DNA of 64,000 nucleotides from Pelovirga terrestris. GTDB taxonomy: Bacteria; Desulfobacterota; Desulfuromonadia; Desulfuromonadales; Geopsychrobacteraceae. Below, piece by piece: positions 56,155 through 64,000 of this stretch (position 1 is its first letter; each line of letters starts with the position of its first letter). Position numbers and translations under genes: made by a program. The stretch is from positions 1 through 64,000 of the forward strand of contig NZ_JACWUN010000004.1 of assembly GCF_014773365.1 (NCBI RefSeq). Reading direction: 5' to 3'. The notes below the pieces were generated by a model that had not been told where the DNA came from, ran no database searches, and was given only the letters and a program-made list of their open reading frames with translations.

Positions 56155-57747
56155 ATGGAACTGACCTCGTACCTGCCTTATCTGATACCGCCACTGCTCG
56201 GGGCGCTGATCGGCTATGTGACCAATTACATCGCCATCCGGATGCTTTTTCGTCCGTTACGAGCATGGCGGCTACTCGGGGTGCGGGTTCCCCTGACCCC
56301 GGGTATTATTCCGGCCAAGCGGGGAGAACTGGCACGTCGCATGGGCGAGATGGTCGGTGATCATCTGTTGACGGCAGATGATGTCGGGCGGGCGTTGGGC
56401 AAGGAATCGATTCAGCTGGAACTGCGCATGACGGTTACGCAGAAGCTCAGTCTCCTGCTGGATCGCCCCAGCGGTTCTCTGGCAAGCCTGGTGCCTGAGC
56501 ACTTTCGACCACGCTTTGATGAAATTGTCCAGCTGTCCCGAAACAAGTTCACCAGCTTATTATTAACGTATTTCGCCAGTGACCAGTTTGCTGAACAGGT
56601 ACACAGGTTTTTGCATGAGCAGGGGGACCAGTGGCTTGAGCGTGACCTTGGCAGCCTGCTGACCCCGGAGCGCAACCGCGCCTGGCAGACCCATCTCGCT
56701 GAGCGCTATACCCGCCTGTTTCAATCGCCTGCAACCTCAGACCTGGTCGGTGGTGCGGTTGATCGCAAGGTCGAGCAGTTGCTGGCCAGCAAGCGCCCAC
56801 TGCGGGATCATCTGCCGGCGGAGCTGGTCGAGGTTCTGCTGGTGCAACTGGAAAAAGAGCTGCCACCGCTGATTGAAAAATTCGGCGAGATGCTCCAGGA
56901 CCCGGTCTTTCGCGCCCAGCTGGTTAAAAAGGGGAAAAAGGCCATTGACGGCTTTCTCGATTCCCTGGGCGGACTGGCCGGGCTGCTCAGCGGTTTCATC
57001 GACCTGAAAAAAATCTATGCCAGAATCCCTGAATTTCTCGATCGTGCCGGTGATGAAATCGCTGTCTGGTTGCATCAACCACGTACCCGCGAACAGATGG
57101 CGACCCTGCTGCGTCAGCGCATCGACCAGCTGCTCGACCGTCCCGTAGCCAGCTTTACCGAAAACCTTGCGCCCCGGAAAATAGCAGGAACTCAGGCGTT
57201 CATCCGGGAACAGGTGGTAAACCGCCTGCAGTCGCACTCCACCATTGATACCGCCCTGGTGTTGACGGAATGTGCCGTGGATCGCATCAAAGATCGACCT
57301 TTTAACCAGCTGTTGTCGTCGATATTGCCGGATGACGGGGTCAAGCGCGGGGTTGACCGGATTGCTGAGAGTCTCCTCGAAACCCTGCGTTCAGAGCAGA
57401 TACAGCGGGTGCTGAAGCGACTGATCAGTGAGCAGACCCAGGTGTGGATTTACCAGAAACCCCTCGGCGTAATTGCTGAGCGCTTTCCCCAGGATCTGCG
57501 TCGTGAAATCGACATCTCGGTATGCCGTCTGGTCGAGGATCTGCTTAAACAGGAGGCCCCGCGGCTGGTCGAAACCCTCAATGTCCGGCGCATGGTCGAA
57601 GACAAGGTCAATCGCCTTGACCTGCTCCAGGTCGAGGATCTGCTCATGGGGGTGATGAAGGAACAGTTCAAGTACATTAACCTGTTCGGGGCTTTTCTGG
57701 GATTTTTGATCGGTTGCATTAATTTGCTCGCTCTGTTGATCTTATAG
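56155..57747 (+). CDS. DUF445 family membrane protein
   Basis: A 530-residue protein with a hydrophobic N terminus (YLPYLIPPLLGALIGYVTNYIAIRMLFRPL), a long mainly helical middle, and a C-terminal membrane helix (FKYINLFGAFLGFLIGCINLLALLIL). The N-terminal GALIGYVTN and the terminal GFLIGCINL are the DUF445 landmarks. No biochemical function is established. It follows the nucleotidyltransferase after 20 bp. Confidence 0.88.
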   Translation: MELTSYLPYLIPPLLGALIGYVTNYIAIRMLFRPLRAWRLLGVRVPLTPGIIPAKRGELARRMGEMVGDHLLTADDVGRALGKESIQLELRMTVTQKLSLLLDRPSGSLASLVPEHFRPRFDEIVQLSRNKFTSLLLTYFASDQFAEQVHRFLHEQGDQWLERDLGSLLTPERNRAWQTHLAERYTRLFQSPATSDLVGGAVDRKVEQLLASKRPLRDHLPAELVEVLLVQLEKELPPLIEKFGEMLQDPVFRAQLVKKGKKAIDGFLDSLGGLAGLLSGFIDLKKIYARIPEFLDRAGDEIAVWLHQPRTREQMATLLRQRIDQLLDRPVASFTENLAPRKIAGTQAFIREQVVNRLQSHSTIDTALVLTECAVDRIKDRPFNQLLSSILPDDGVKRGVDRIAESLLETLRSEQIQRVLKRLISEQTQVWIYQKPLGVIAERFPQDLRREIDISVCRLVEDLLKQEAPRLVETLNVRRMVEDKVNRLDLLQVEDLLMGVMKEQFKYINLFGAFLGFLIGCINLLALLIL

Positions 57748-57789
57748 TGAATCAGTCAAAGCCTAGTTATTTTTGAAAAGGATAAAATC

Positions 57790-58248
57790 ATGAACAGAGC
57801 TACCTTTGCTGCAGGATGTTTTTGGGGAGTTGAAGAAAAGTTCCGCGTTCTGGATGGGGTCATTCAGACCAGCGTCGGTTACATGGGAGGTGAGGTCGAA
57901 CATCCCACCTATCAGTTGGTCTGCAGTGGCGAAACCGGTCACGCCGAGGTGGTGGATCTGGAGTATGATCCGGCCCGCATCAGCTATCAGCAATTGCTCG
58001 AGCGTTTTTTTACCCTTCACAACCCGACCAGCCTCAATCGCCAGGGGTGGGATATCGGCAGCCAGTACCGTTCAACCATTTTCTATTACAATGAAGAACA
58101 ACGCCGGCGCGCAACAAAAATGGTAGCGGTGATTGATGCCTCCGGACGCTATGATGATCCCGTCGTCACCGAGGTTGTCCCGGCGTCGACCTTCTGGCGA
58201 GCGGAGGAATATCATCAGCGCTACATACAAAAAAAATCCCAAAAATAA
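57790..58248 (+). CDS. msrA: Peptide methionine (S)-sulfoxide reductase MsrA
   Basis: A 152-residue MsrA with the catalytic GCFWGVE motif (Cys near residue 10), the FFTLHNPTSLNRQGWDIGSQYRS segment and EEYHQRYIQKK at the C terminus. It repairs oxidised methionine. The usual C-terminal resolving cysteines are absent, so it probably uses an external reductant. No MsrB is near. Confidence 0.95.
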   Translation: MNRATFAAGCFWGVEEKFRVLDGVIQTSVGYMGGEVEHPTYQLVCSGETGHAEVVDLEYDPARISYQQLLERFFTLHNPTSLNRQGWDIGSQYRSTIFYYNEEQRRRATKMVAVIDASGRYDDPVVTEVVPASTFWRAEEYHQRYIQKKSQK

Positions 58249-58270
58249 ACTAATATGAAGGAGGTTAGCC

Positions 58271-59074
58271 ATCGCTTCTTCATCTGTTAGATTAAATAAA
58301 AAGATCACGGATCTGCTGCAGCTCAGTGCCTTTATGATGCTTGTCATGGGGAGCGGTTACCTATTGCTGAGCGGCGCCGAGAAGCTCGGCTACAACTGGC
58401 AATGGCAGCGGGTAAGCCGTTATCTGATTGAAACTACCGCCGACGGCTGGCGTTTTGGACTCTTGTTCCAGGGATTGTGGATTACCCTCGAAATTGTCGC
58501 GATCAGTCTCGGATTATCCCTGGTCCTCGGCCTGCTGGTGGCACTGATGCGCCTTTCCAACAGTCCGATGGCAACCGGCCTTGCCAGGGTCTATCTGGAA
58601 TTGATTCGTAACACCCCGCTGCTGATCCAGATCTTTGTCATTTATTTTGTCTTTGCCCCTATCTTTGACATGGGGCGTTTTGCTGCTGCCGTCCTCGCCC
58701 TGAGCCTGTTTGAGGGGGCCTATGCGTCGGAAATCATCCGTGCCGGGATCCTTGCTATCCCTTCCGGCCAGTGGGAGGCTTCCTCCTCTCTGGGGATGAA
58801 CAGAGCCCAGTGTTATCGCTACGTTGTCCTCCCCCAGGCCCTGCGTCAGATGATCCCCCCCCTGACCAGTCAGGGTATCTCCCTGGTCAAAGATTCCGCT
58901 CTGGTATCAACCATTGCGATTTACGACCTGACCATGCGCGGCCAGCAGATCATCGCCGACACCTTTTTGACCTTTGAAATCTGGTTTGTTGTCGCCGCTA
59001 TCTATCTTAGCGTTACCCTGATACTGACTCTTCTGGTAAGATATCTGGAACATCAGCTTTTTCCTGCTCGCTGA
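58271..59074 (+). CDS. Amino-acid ABC transporter permease (HisM/GlnP family), likely AUC start
   Basis: A permease with about five membrane helices and the family loop EIIRAGILAIPSGQWEASSSLGMNRAQCYRYVVLPQALRQMIPPL (EAA-like motif). The first ATG in frame is at 58334, inside the first membrane helix. A strong AAGGAGG (58258-58264) sits six bases before an in-frame ATC at 58271, and the intervening codons (ASSSVRLNKKITDLL...) give a normal positively charged N terminus. I therefore take the ATC as start. A substrate-binding protein follows. Confidence 0.8.
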   Translation: MASSSVRLNKKITDLLQLSAFMMLVMGSGYLLLSGAEKLGYNWQWQRVSRYLIETTADGWRFGLLFQGLWITLEIVAISLGLSLVLGLLVALMRLSNSPMATGLARVYLELIRNTPLLIQIFVIYFVFAPIFDMGRFAAAVLALSLFEGAYASEIIRAGILAIPSGQWEASSSLGMNRAQCYRYVVLPQALRQMIPPLTSQGISLVKDSALVSTIAIYDLTMRGQQIIADTFLTFEIWFVVAAIYLSVTLILTLLVRYLEHQLFPAR

Positions 59075-59099
59075 CCACTTGCTGTTTAAGGAGAAAAAA

Positions 59100-59921
59100 A
59101 TGAAAACCCAATTGATCCTGCTATTATCATTGGTTCTTTTGTCTGCTGCTCCATTATGGGCCAGTTCGTCCCGGCAGCAATTGATTCAAGAAAGCACCCT
59201 CGAGCAAGTGATTAAAAATAACCGCCTGCGGGTTGGTTTTTCGACCTTTGTCCCCTGGGCGATGAAGGATAAGACCGGCGGTTTTACCGGTTTCGAAATC
59301 GAGGTGGCAAGACAACTGGCACAGGACATGGATGTTGAGCTTGAACTGGTGCCGACCCGCTGGTCGGGGATCATTCCGGCCCTGTTGACCGGCAAGTTTG
59401 ATATTATCATCGGCGGCATGGGGATCACCCCGGCGCGTAACCTCAAGGTCAATTTCAGTGACCCCTACGAATATTCCGGCATGTCGATCCTCGCTAACCG
59501 GCGGTTAGCCGGTGAGCGCAGCACCCTTGCAGAGTTTAATACGCCGGACGTCGAGATCGTCGCCCGCATCGGCACCACCGCCGCAGCAGCAGCCGAGCGC
59601 TATCTGCCCGAGGCGAAGCTGCGGTTGTTTGATGATGAAGGGCAGGCGTTGCAGGAGCTTCTTAACAACCGTGCCGCTGCCCTGGTTGCTTCGCAGCCGT
59701 TTCCTGAGTTTCAGGCTCTGCGTTACCAGGAGCGCCTTTATCTGCCGCTGGCAGGAAAAACCTTTACCCGTGAACCCATTGGTTTTGCGATCCGCAAGGG
59801 AGATCCTGATTTTCTGAATTTTCTGAATAACTGGATCCGCCTGCGTTTTGCCGACGGCTGGCTGGAGCAGCGCTATAACTACTGGTTTACTACCGACGAC
59901 TGGCGTGGTCAGATCGAGTAG
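59100..59921 (+). CDS. Amino-acid ABC transporter substrate-binding protein
   Basis: A protein of about 273 residues with signal peptide (LILLLSLVLLSAAPLWASS) and type-2 periplasmic-binding folds: LRVGFSTFVPWAMKD, GFTGFEIEVARQLA and GKFDIIIGGMGITPAR (the conserved arginine). It captures a polar amino acid. AAGGAG is placed well for the ATG at 59100; the 59079 start is less likely. Confidence 0.9.
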   Translation: MKTQLILLLSLVLLSAAPLWASSSRQQLIQESTLEQVIKNNRLRVGFSTFVPWAMKDKTGGFTGFEIEVARQLAQDMDVELELVPTRWSGIIPALLTGKFDIIIGGMGITPARNLKVNFSDPYEYSGMSILANRRLAGERSTLAEFNTPDVEIVARIGTTAAAAAERYLPEAKLRLFDDEGQALQELLNNRAAALVASQPFPEFQALRYQERLYLPLAGKTFTREPIGFAIRKGDPDFLNFLNNWIRLRFADGWLEQRYNYWFTTDDWRGQIE

Positions 59922-59975
59922 CTTGCTGGTTAACCTGGCTTGAATAATAAGTGGTCTGCGTTATAGGAGGAGTTT

Positions 59976-60857
59976 TTGCGACGTTCCCTGCGCTGGGGGT
60001 GGCTTGATACCCTGTTGCTTCTGGCCCTGCTGACCCTGATTGCCTATCTGGGCTACCGGGTCAGCATAGGTCTTGAGTATCGCTGGAACTGGCAGGTTAT
60101 CCCGCAGTATCTGGTGCGCCGCGATAGTGATGGCGGGTGGGTAGCCAACATGCTCCTGCTCGGGCTGCTGACAACCATTCGCTTGAGTTTCTGGAGCCTG
60201 CTGCTGGCGCTGCCCTTCGGGGTTATTGCCGGCCTGTTGCGCATCAGCCCACACCTGTTCAACCGTTTGTTGGGGGGCACCTATGTTACCCTGTTGCGCA
60301 ATCTGCCACCGTTGGTACTGATATTTATTTTCTTTTTTTTCATCAGTGACCAGATTCTGCCGCAACTTAACATTGGCGCGCGCCTGTATGCCGCTCCCGA
60401 TTGGGTGCAGACCCTGGTACCGGTGCTGATTGCTCCCATTGAACAGATTGAAACCTTTGTCGCGGCGGCTTTTACCCTGGCCCTGTTCGAGGGTGCTTAT
60501 GTAGCAGAGATTGTCCGCGCCGGGATTAACAGTATCGAAGAGGGTCAGTGGGAGGCTGCGCGTGCTCTGGGGATGCGCCACTGGCAGATTCTGCGCCAGG
60601 TGATTCTACCCCAGGCCCTGCAACGGATGATTCCACCATTGACCGGGCAGGCGATTTCGACCATCAAAGACTCGGCCATCGTCGCGGTTATTTCGGTGCA
60701 GGAGTTGACCTTCCAGGGGCTGGAACTGATGGCGGCCACCTATCTGACCTTTGAGGTGTGGCTGACCGTGACGGCCCTCTATTTTCTGTTAACCTACAGC
60801 TGTTCAACCCTGGCCGGGCGCCTGGAGTTGCGCATGCGCCGCGCCTACCAGTATTAG
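59976..60857 (+). CDS. Amino-acid ABC transporter permease (second subunit)
   Basis: A 293-residue permease with the same EAA-like loop as the other subunit (EIVRAGINSIEEGQWEAARALGMRHWQIL) and about five to six membrane helices. The TTG start at 59976 follows GGAGGA. Together with the gene at 58271 it forms a heteromeric channel; no ATP-binding gene is in this window. Confidence 0.9.
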   Translation: MRRSLRWGWLDTLLLLALLTLIAYLGYRVSIGLEYRWNWQVIPQYLVRRDSDGGWVANMLLLGLLTTIRLSFWSLLLALPFGVIAGLLRISPHLFNRLLGGTYVTLLRNLPPLVLIFIFFFFISDQILPQLNIGARLYAAPDWVQTLVPVLIAPIEQIETFVAAAFTLALFEGAYVAEIVRAGINSIEEGQWEAARALGMRHWQILRQVILPQALQRMIPPLTGQAISTIKDSAIVAVISVQELTFQGLELMAATYLTFEVWLTVTALYFLLTYSCSTLAGRLELRMRRAYQY

Positions 60858-60894
60858 GCCGCTGTAGCGGCGCTGTTAACCCAGGGCAAACAGC

Positions 60895-61770
60895 TCAACC
60901 TGTTGGTTTTTGGAGGTTGAGATCCGGAAATTCGCGGGCACACAGGCTACTGATCTGGCCCAGGTCGGTGCACACACTAATCCCCGGCAGGTGCATCCCG
61001 TTACGCAAGGCAAACCCGCCGGCGATCATTTTGATATGGCTCGGCAACCCCTTACGCAGCCACGCCAGATCGCGCTTTGCTTGGCGTGGAGCGATCTGAA
61101 TACTGAAGGACAGGGCAACCGCGTCCGCAGCAAAAAAATCCACTATAGAGAGTACTTCCGCCACCGGTAATTCCTCCATCACCAGATGACAATCGCATCC
61201 CTGCTGGTGAAACAACACGGCTGATAACAGCAGCCCCAGCTTGTGGCGCTCACCGCTCAAGGTCGTAAAGACGATCCTCGGACCATATGCGCGGGGAACA
61301 AGCTGTTCCTTCAAGATGGTTGCCAGACAATCCGAGAGCAGATGTTCGCGGGCAATACTTAGTTTGCCGGTCAGCCAGCCACGATCCATCACTTCCAGTA
61401 AGGGGACCGCAAATTCCAGGATAAAAGCCTCGATTCCCCGCTGCTGCAACTGAGTTCGTAGTTCCTTGTCGAGCTGGGCCGCCGCAACGGTTGTAACCAG
61501 CTGCTGCAGGTCATGATGACGGTCGTCAACGTGCTGCTGATTTAGTAGTGCTCTGCGCTCCGCCGCCGTCAAGGCAAAAAGCTGTTTCGGACGATGACCC
61601 AGATTCTGGAGCTTTTTGATGATCCGCAAGTCATCAATCTGTGCCGGCGGATAAAGGCGGTGTCCGCGGGTGTTGCGTTCGGGGGTGGGAAAGCCGAAGC
61701 GTCGTTCCCACACCCGCAAGGTGTCGACACCAATGCCGAGTTCCTGACTCAGTTGTTGGATGGTAATCAT
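60895..61770 (-). CDS. MerR-family regulator with B12-binding domain (CarH/LitR type)
   Basis: A 291-residue regulator: MerR winged helix at residues 1-68 (ITIQQLSQELGIGVDTLRVWERRFG), a helical linker, and a C-terminal cobalamin-binding domain. Signature residues are all present: Trp132, Glu142-His143 and the axial-ligand His176 in SGERHKLGLLL, at almost the same spacing as in CarH light sensors. It lies convergent with the permease and divergent from the phasin-like gene. Confidence 0.88.
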   Translation of the reverse strand: MITIQQLSQELGIGVDTLRVWERRFGFPTPERNTRGHRLYPPAQIDDLRIIKKLQNLGHRPKQLFALTAAERRALLNQQHVDDRHHDLQQLVTTVAAAQLDKELRTQLQQRGIEAFILEFAVPLLEVMDRGWLTGKLSIAREHLLSDCLATILKEQLVPRAYGPRIVFTTLSGERHKLGLLLSAVLFHQQGCDCHLVMEELPVAEVLSIVDFFAADAVALSFSIQIAPRQAKRDLAWLRKGLPSHIKMIAGGFALRNGMHLPGISVCTDLGQISSLCAREFPDLNLQKPTG

Positions 61771-61783
61771 ATTTTGTCCTAGA

Positions 61784-61800
61784 CAATAAGATAGTTATTG
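61784..61800. promoter_or_regulatory. Palindrome in the MerR / phasin-like divergent region
   Basis: CAATAAGATAGTTATTG is an inverted repeat with 6-bp arms and 5-bp spacer. On the plus strand TAGACA (61780-61785) and TAATAT (61804-61809) with an 18-bp spacer could be a promoter for the phasin-like gene with the palindrome in the spacer, as in MerR-controlled promoters. Confidence 0.5.
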
Positions 61801-61858
61801 GAATAATATACTAAAAAAGAAATTTTTGGAACCCGGTATCAAGCCAAAGGAGCTATTT

Positions 61859-62137
61859 ATGGACAACAAACTGGAACAGCTTTTTTATATTGCCTTAGGG
61901 GGCGCCCTGTCGGTGAAAGAAAAACTGGAGAACAACAGTGAGGAAGTCAAAAAGTGGCAAAGTGAAGCCGAAGCCAATGCGCGGGCATTTCTCGATGAAC
62001 TCAGCCAACGTGGAGCGCAGGAAAAAGATCAGGTTAAAGACCTTTTGCGTGAGCAGATCAAAGAGGTGATCAATGAACTCGGCCTGGTGACCAGGGTAGA
62101 TCTGGAGGAGCTAAAAAAGGATCTTAAAACTAAGTGA
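61859..62137 (+). CDS. Phasin-like small helical protein
   Basis: A 92-residue all-helical protein with heptad-like hydrophobic spacing and many Lys, Glu and Gln residues (MDNKLEQLFYIALGGALSVK start). It resembles the phasin/polyhydroxyalkanoate granule-associated family common near UbiB genes. Function unproven. AAAGGAGC precedes the ATG; the frame open to 61826 adds 11 unlikely residues. It overlaps ubiB by four bases. Confidence 0.78.
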   Translation: MDNKLEQLFYIALGGALSVKEKLENNSEEVKKWQSEAEANARAFLDELSQRGAQEKDQVKDLLREQIKEVINELGLVTRVDLEELKKDLKTK

Positions 62138-63702
62138 ACAGGCTCGGTCTCATTCTACATCTTTGCCGACCGGGGCGCAGTTATGCCGTCTTCAGTTTTC
62201 TGATGACGGTTTTTCTGCTGTTCCGGCGCCGTTCACGCTGGTGGTGGTGGCGACCGCTATCCCCTGATCAGCTGGTTGATACCGTCCGCATGCTGGGCGC
62301 CAGTTTTGTCAAGCTGGCCCAGGTACTGGCAACCCGGGCGGATTTTTTTGATGAGGACTATCTCGTCGCTCTGCGGCAGTTGCATGACCGCATGCCGGCG
62401 ATGACAACAACAGACCGAACCAGGGTCTTCCGGCGCGCCTTCGATGATCCGGACGTGTTTGACTATTTTGATCAGCAGCCCCTGGCCAGTGCTTCTATCG
62501 GCCAGGTCCATCGGGCGCGCCTGCGAGCTAACGGTCAGGAGGTGGCAGTCAAGCTGTTGCGCTGGAACATCCGGGTCCAGGTCCAGGTGGATATTGTTCT
62601 GTTAAATCTGTTTTTACGCCTGTTTCGTCCGCTGTTTACCGACCAGACCCGTCATTCCATCGAATCCGTCCTGGCGGCTTTTACCCGAGTGATCCGACAG
62701 GAAGTCAGCATGACTCAGGAACTGGCCAATCTGGAGCTGTTCAGCCAGACCTACAGTGATGCCGGGGTGCGCTTTCCGGTTCCGGTAAAAGCGCTGTCCA
62801 GCGATGATGCCCTGGTCATGAGTTTTGAAGAAGGGGCACGCATCGATAACATTCGCCAGATCGAGGCTTGGGGGGTGGATTTCTCCGCTCTGATGAAAAC
62901 CCTGGTGCTGTTTTACACGGAACAGATGTTGGTCAAGGGGTTTTTTCATGCTGATCCGCACCCCGGCAATCTGCTGGTCACCGCAGAAGGACAGCTGATT
63001 CTTCTCGATTTCGGTATGGTCAGCCGGATCCCGCAGGATATGCGTCAGGCGATGATCTATGCGGTCAAGGCGGCCTACGAACGTGACTATCAGCTGCTGG
63101 TTGGCGCGACCCGGCGTATGGGGATGTTAACCGAAGAGGCTGACGTTAGTGATTTAAGCCGGATTGCTGAAAATCTGTTCGCTATTTTTGACAGCGACCA
63201 TCTTGATGCCGCGAGCATGCAGGGGCTGGCTTTTGGGGTGTTGGAATTGTTGCATGATCAGCCCTTCAAGTTACCCCAGGATGTCATCTATGTGATGCGG
63301 GTGAGCTCTCTGATTGAGGGGCTGGGCACTCAGTATGTCAATAACTTCAACGGGATAAAGGATATTTTGCCGATCCTGAAAGAAAATTTGCCGCGCGCAT
63401 TAGGTGAAGATCGTGGTGTCGCGGAGCGACTAAAGCGCGAGCTGGTGCAGTTGCCCCTGACCTTGACCCAGGCGCGCACGGTCATCGAACAGGCCCAACA
63501 GGGTGACCTGACGGTGCGCATGGCGCGACCCGACCGGGATTATCTGGTGGAAAAGGTAAGTAAGCAACTACGCCGCCTTGGTTTGATGATTTTTTTTCTG
63601 GCACTGGCGTTTTACTTTCAACAATGGCTCAATCAACCCGGTACGGTCTTGTCGGTTATCAGTCTGGCGCTGGCCGCCTGGCTGCTGCGTAATAAAAATT
63701 GA
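62134..63702 (+). CDS. ubiB: UbiB/ABC1-family atypical kinase
   Basis: A 522-residue protein with the UbiB signatures: FVKLAQVLATRADFF (KxGQ-type motif, with Leu-Ala in place of Gly), PLASASIGQVHRARL (Ala-rich loop), FFHADPHPGNLL and LDFGMVSRIP, plus two membrane helices at the C terminus (LGLMIFFLALAFYFQQWL; VISLALAAWLLRNK). Members support quinone biosynthesis or lipid transport. Start overlaps the previous gene, implying coupling. Confidence 0.92.
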   Translation: MNRLGLILHLCRPGRSYAVFSFLMTVFLLFRRRSRWWWWRPLSPDQLVDTVRMLGASFVKLAQVLATRADFFDEDYLVALRQLHDRMPAMTTTDRTRVFRRAFDDPDVFDYFDQQPLASASIGQVHRARLRANGQEVAVKLLRWNIRVQVQVDIVLLNLFLRLFRPLFTDQTRHSIESVLAAFTRVIRQEVSMTQELANLELFSQTYSDAGVRFPVPVKALSSDDALVMSFEEGARIDNIRQIEAWGVDFSALMKTLVLFYTEQMLVKGFFHADPHPGNLLVTAEGQLILLDFGMVSRIPQDMRQAMIYAVKAAYERDYQLLVGATRRMGMLTEEADVSDLSRIAENLFAIFDSDHLDAASMQGLAFGVLELLHDQPFKLPQDVIYVMRVSSLIEGLGTQYVNNFNGIKDILPILKENLPRALGEDRGVAERLKRELVQLPLTLTQARTVIEQAQQGDLTVRMARPDRDYLVEKVSKQLRRLGLMIFFLALAFYFQQWLNQPGTVLSVISLALAAWLLRNKN

Positions 63703-63717
63703 CGAGGAAAAAAGAAG

Positions 63718-63987
63718 ATGAAGGTGACCTATGTAGATGCCCACAAAGAGATCATTCTGGAAAATTTACCCCATTTTTTTAGCGAGCAACTTATTGATGA
63801 CCCCGAGGCATTGCTTGAACAGCTGGAGCGCGAGTTGCGCAGTTTATACGTGCGTCAGGGCAACGACTGGACCGGGCGCGGTGAGATTGGCGATCCCCGG
63901 CTGGAAGCGACCATTGCCGTACTCGAGGCAGTAAGGGCCGAGTGTCTGCAGACGATCGAATCGTCCGTTCATAACAGGAGTCAATAA
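63718..63987 (+). CDS. Hypothetical small protein downstream of ubiB
   Basis: An 89-residue acidic soluble protein (MKVTYVDAHKEIILENLPHF start). No family recognised. GAGGAAAAAAGAAG precedes the ATG, and it follows ubiB after 15 bp, so it is likely the next operon gene. It ends in TAATG shared with the next start. Confidence 0.6.
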   Translation: MKVTYVDAHKEIILENLPHFFSEQLIDDPEALLEQLERELRSLYVRQGNDWTGRGEIGDPRLEATIAVLEAVRAECLQTIESSVHNRSQ

Positions 63988-64000
63988 TGAGAGCAGCAGT
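63987..64000 (+). CDS. Start of a further gene, cut by the window edge
   Basis: ATG at 63987 overlaps the previous stop by one base (TAATG) and is preceded by AACAGGAG (63973-63980). Only MRAA is visible, so no identity can be given. Confidence 0.45.

Noticed and set aside
58250-58334. Frameshift or truncation of the ABC permease N terminus
   Set aside because: The frame is open through the membrane-helix codons back to a good ribosome binding site, so an unusual start codon explains it better.

Overview
The window looks like the origin-proximal part of a chromosome from a Gram-negative, deltaproteobacterial-type organism, most likely Desulfuromonadales (Desulfuromonas, Pelobacter or Geobacter relatives). 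This is inferred from gene content and order (dnaA, rpmH-rnpA-yidD-yidC-mnmE-mnmG-rsmG, parAB, bactofilin, then an F-type ATP synthase operon with paired b and b' subunits) and from the Tol-Pal envelope genes. No database search was possible. The first 3 kb are very AT-rich, and base composition rises to a clearly more GC-rich level from about 5 kb onward.

Layout. 0-9.3 kb: divergent partial dnaA (-), then ribosome, secretion and tRNA-modification genes and the parAB partition genes, with a perfect parS site between mnmE and mnmG. 9.5-16 kb: bactofilin and the seven-gene atp operon (b', b, delta, alpha, gamma, beta, epsilon; a and c are not here). 16-20 kb: a TIM-barrel protein, a GntR/FadR-type regulator and ATP-dependent PEP carboxykinase. 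20-26.5 kb: thiL followed by a compact chemosensory operon (cheR, mcp, cheW, cheY, cheA, cheC/X-like). 26.6-27.3 kb: lolA. 27.4-33.3 kb (-): a complete sucrose cluster (sucrose-phosphate synthase, phosphatase, fructokinase, amylosucrase), pointing to sucrose as osmolyte or carbon reserve. 33.4-38.9 kb: LysR regulator, wrbA flanked by two short ORFs, an ornithine-lipid-synthase-like fusion, a ferritin-like protein and a PEBP protein. 39-50.3 kb (-): rRNA/tRNA methyltransferase, antiporter-EIIA fusion, tolQRAB-pal-cpoB, and a pyk-queC-folE2-glycosyltransferase operon. 50.5-64 kb: PBP1A, yajQ, rimO, a nucleotidyltransferase, DUF445, msrA, amino-acid ABC transporter parts without an ATPase, a CarH-like B12-binding MerR regulator, a phasin-like protein and a UbiB kinase.

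The most interesting non-gene signals are these. (1) A 40-residue membrane microprotein gene has its ribosome binding site buried in a perfect 17-bp hairpin. It faces the ornithine-lipid synthase gene, which has the same architecture (11-bp direct repeats, then an inverted repeat covering the ribosome binding site). (2) An identical 15-bp palindrome lies in the promoter of the GntR gene and upstream of the ATP synthase operon. (3) A family of at least six dispersed intergenic repeats has related GTA-CTATTCAG-like ends. (4) A MerR regulator carries the complete Trp, Glu-His, His signature of adenosylcobalamin light sensors. No tRNA, rRNA, CRISPR array, insertion sequence or prophage was recognised.
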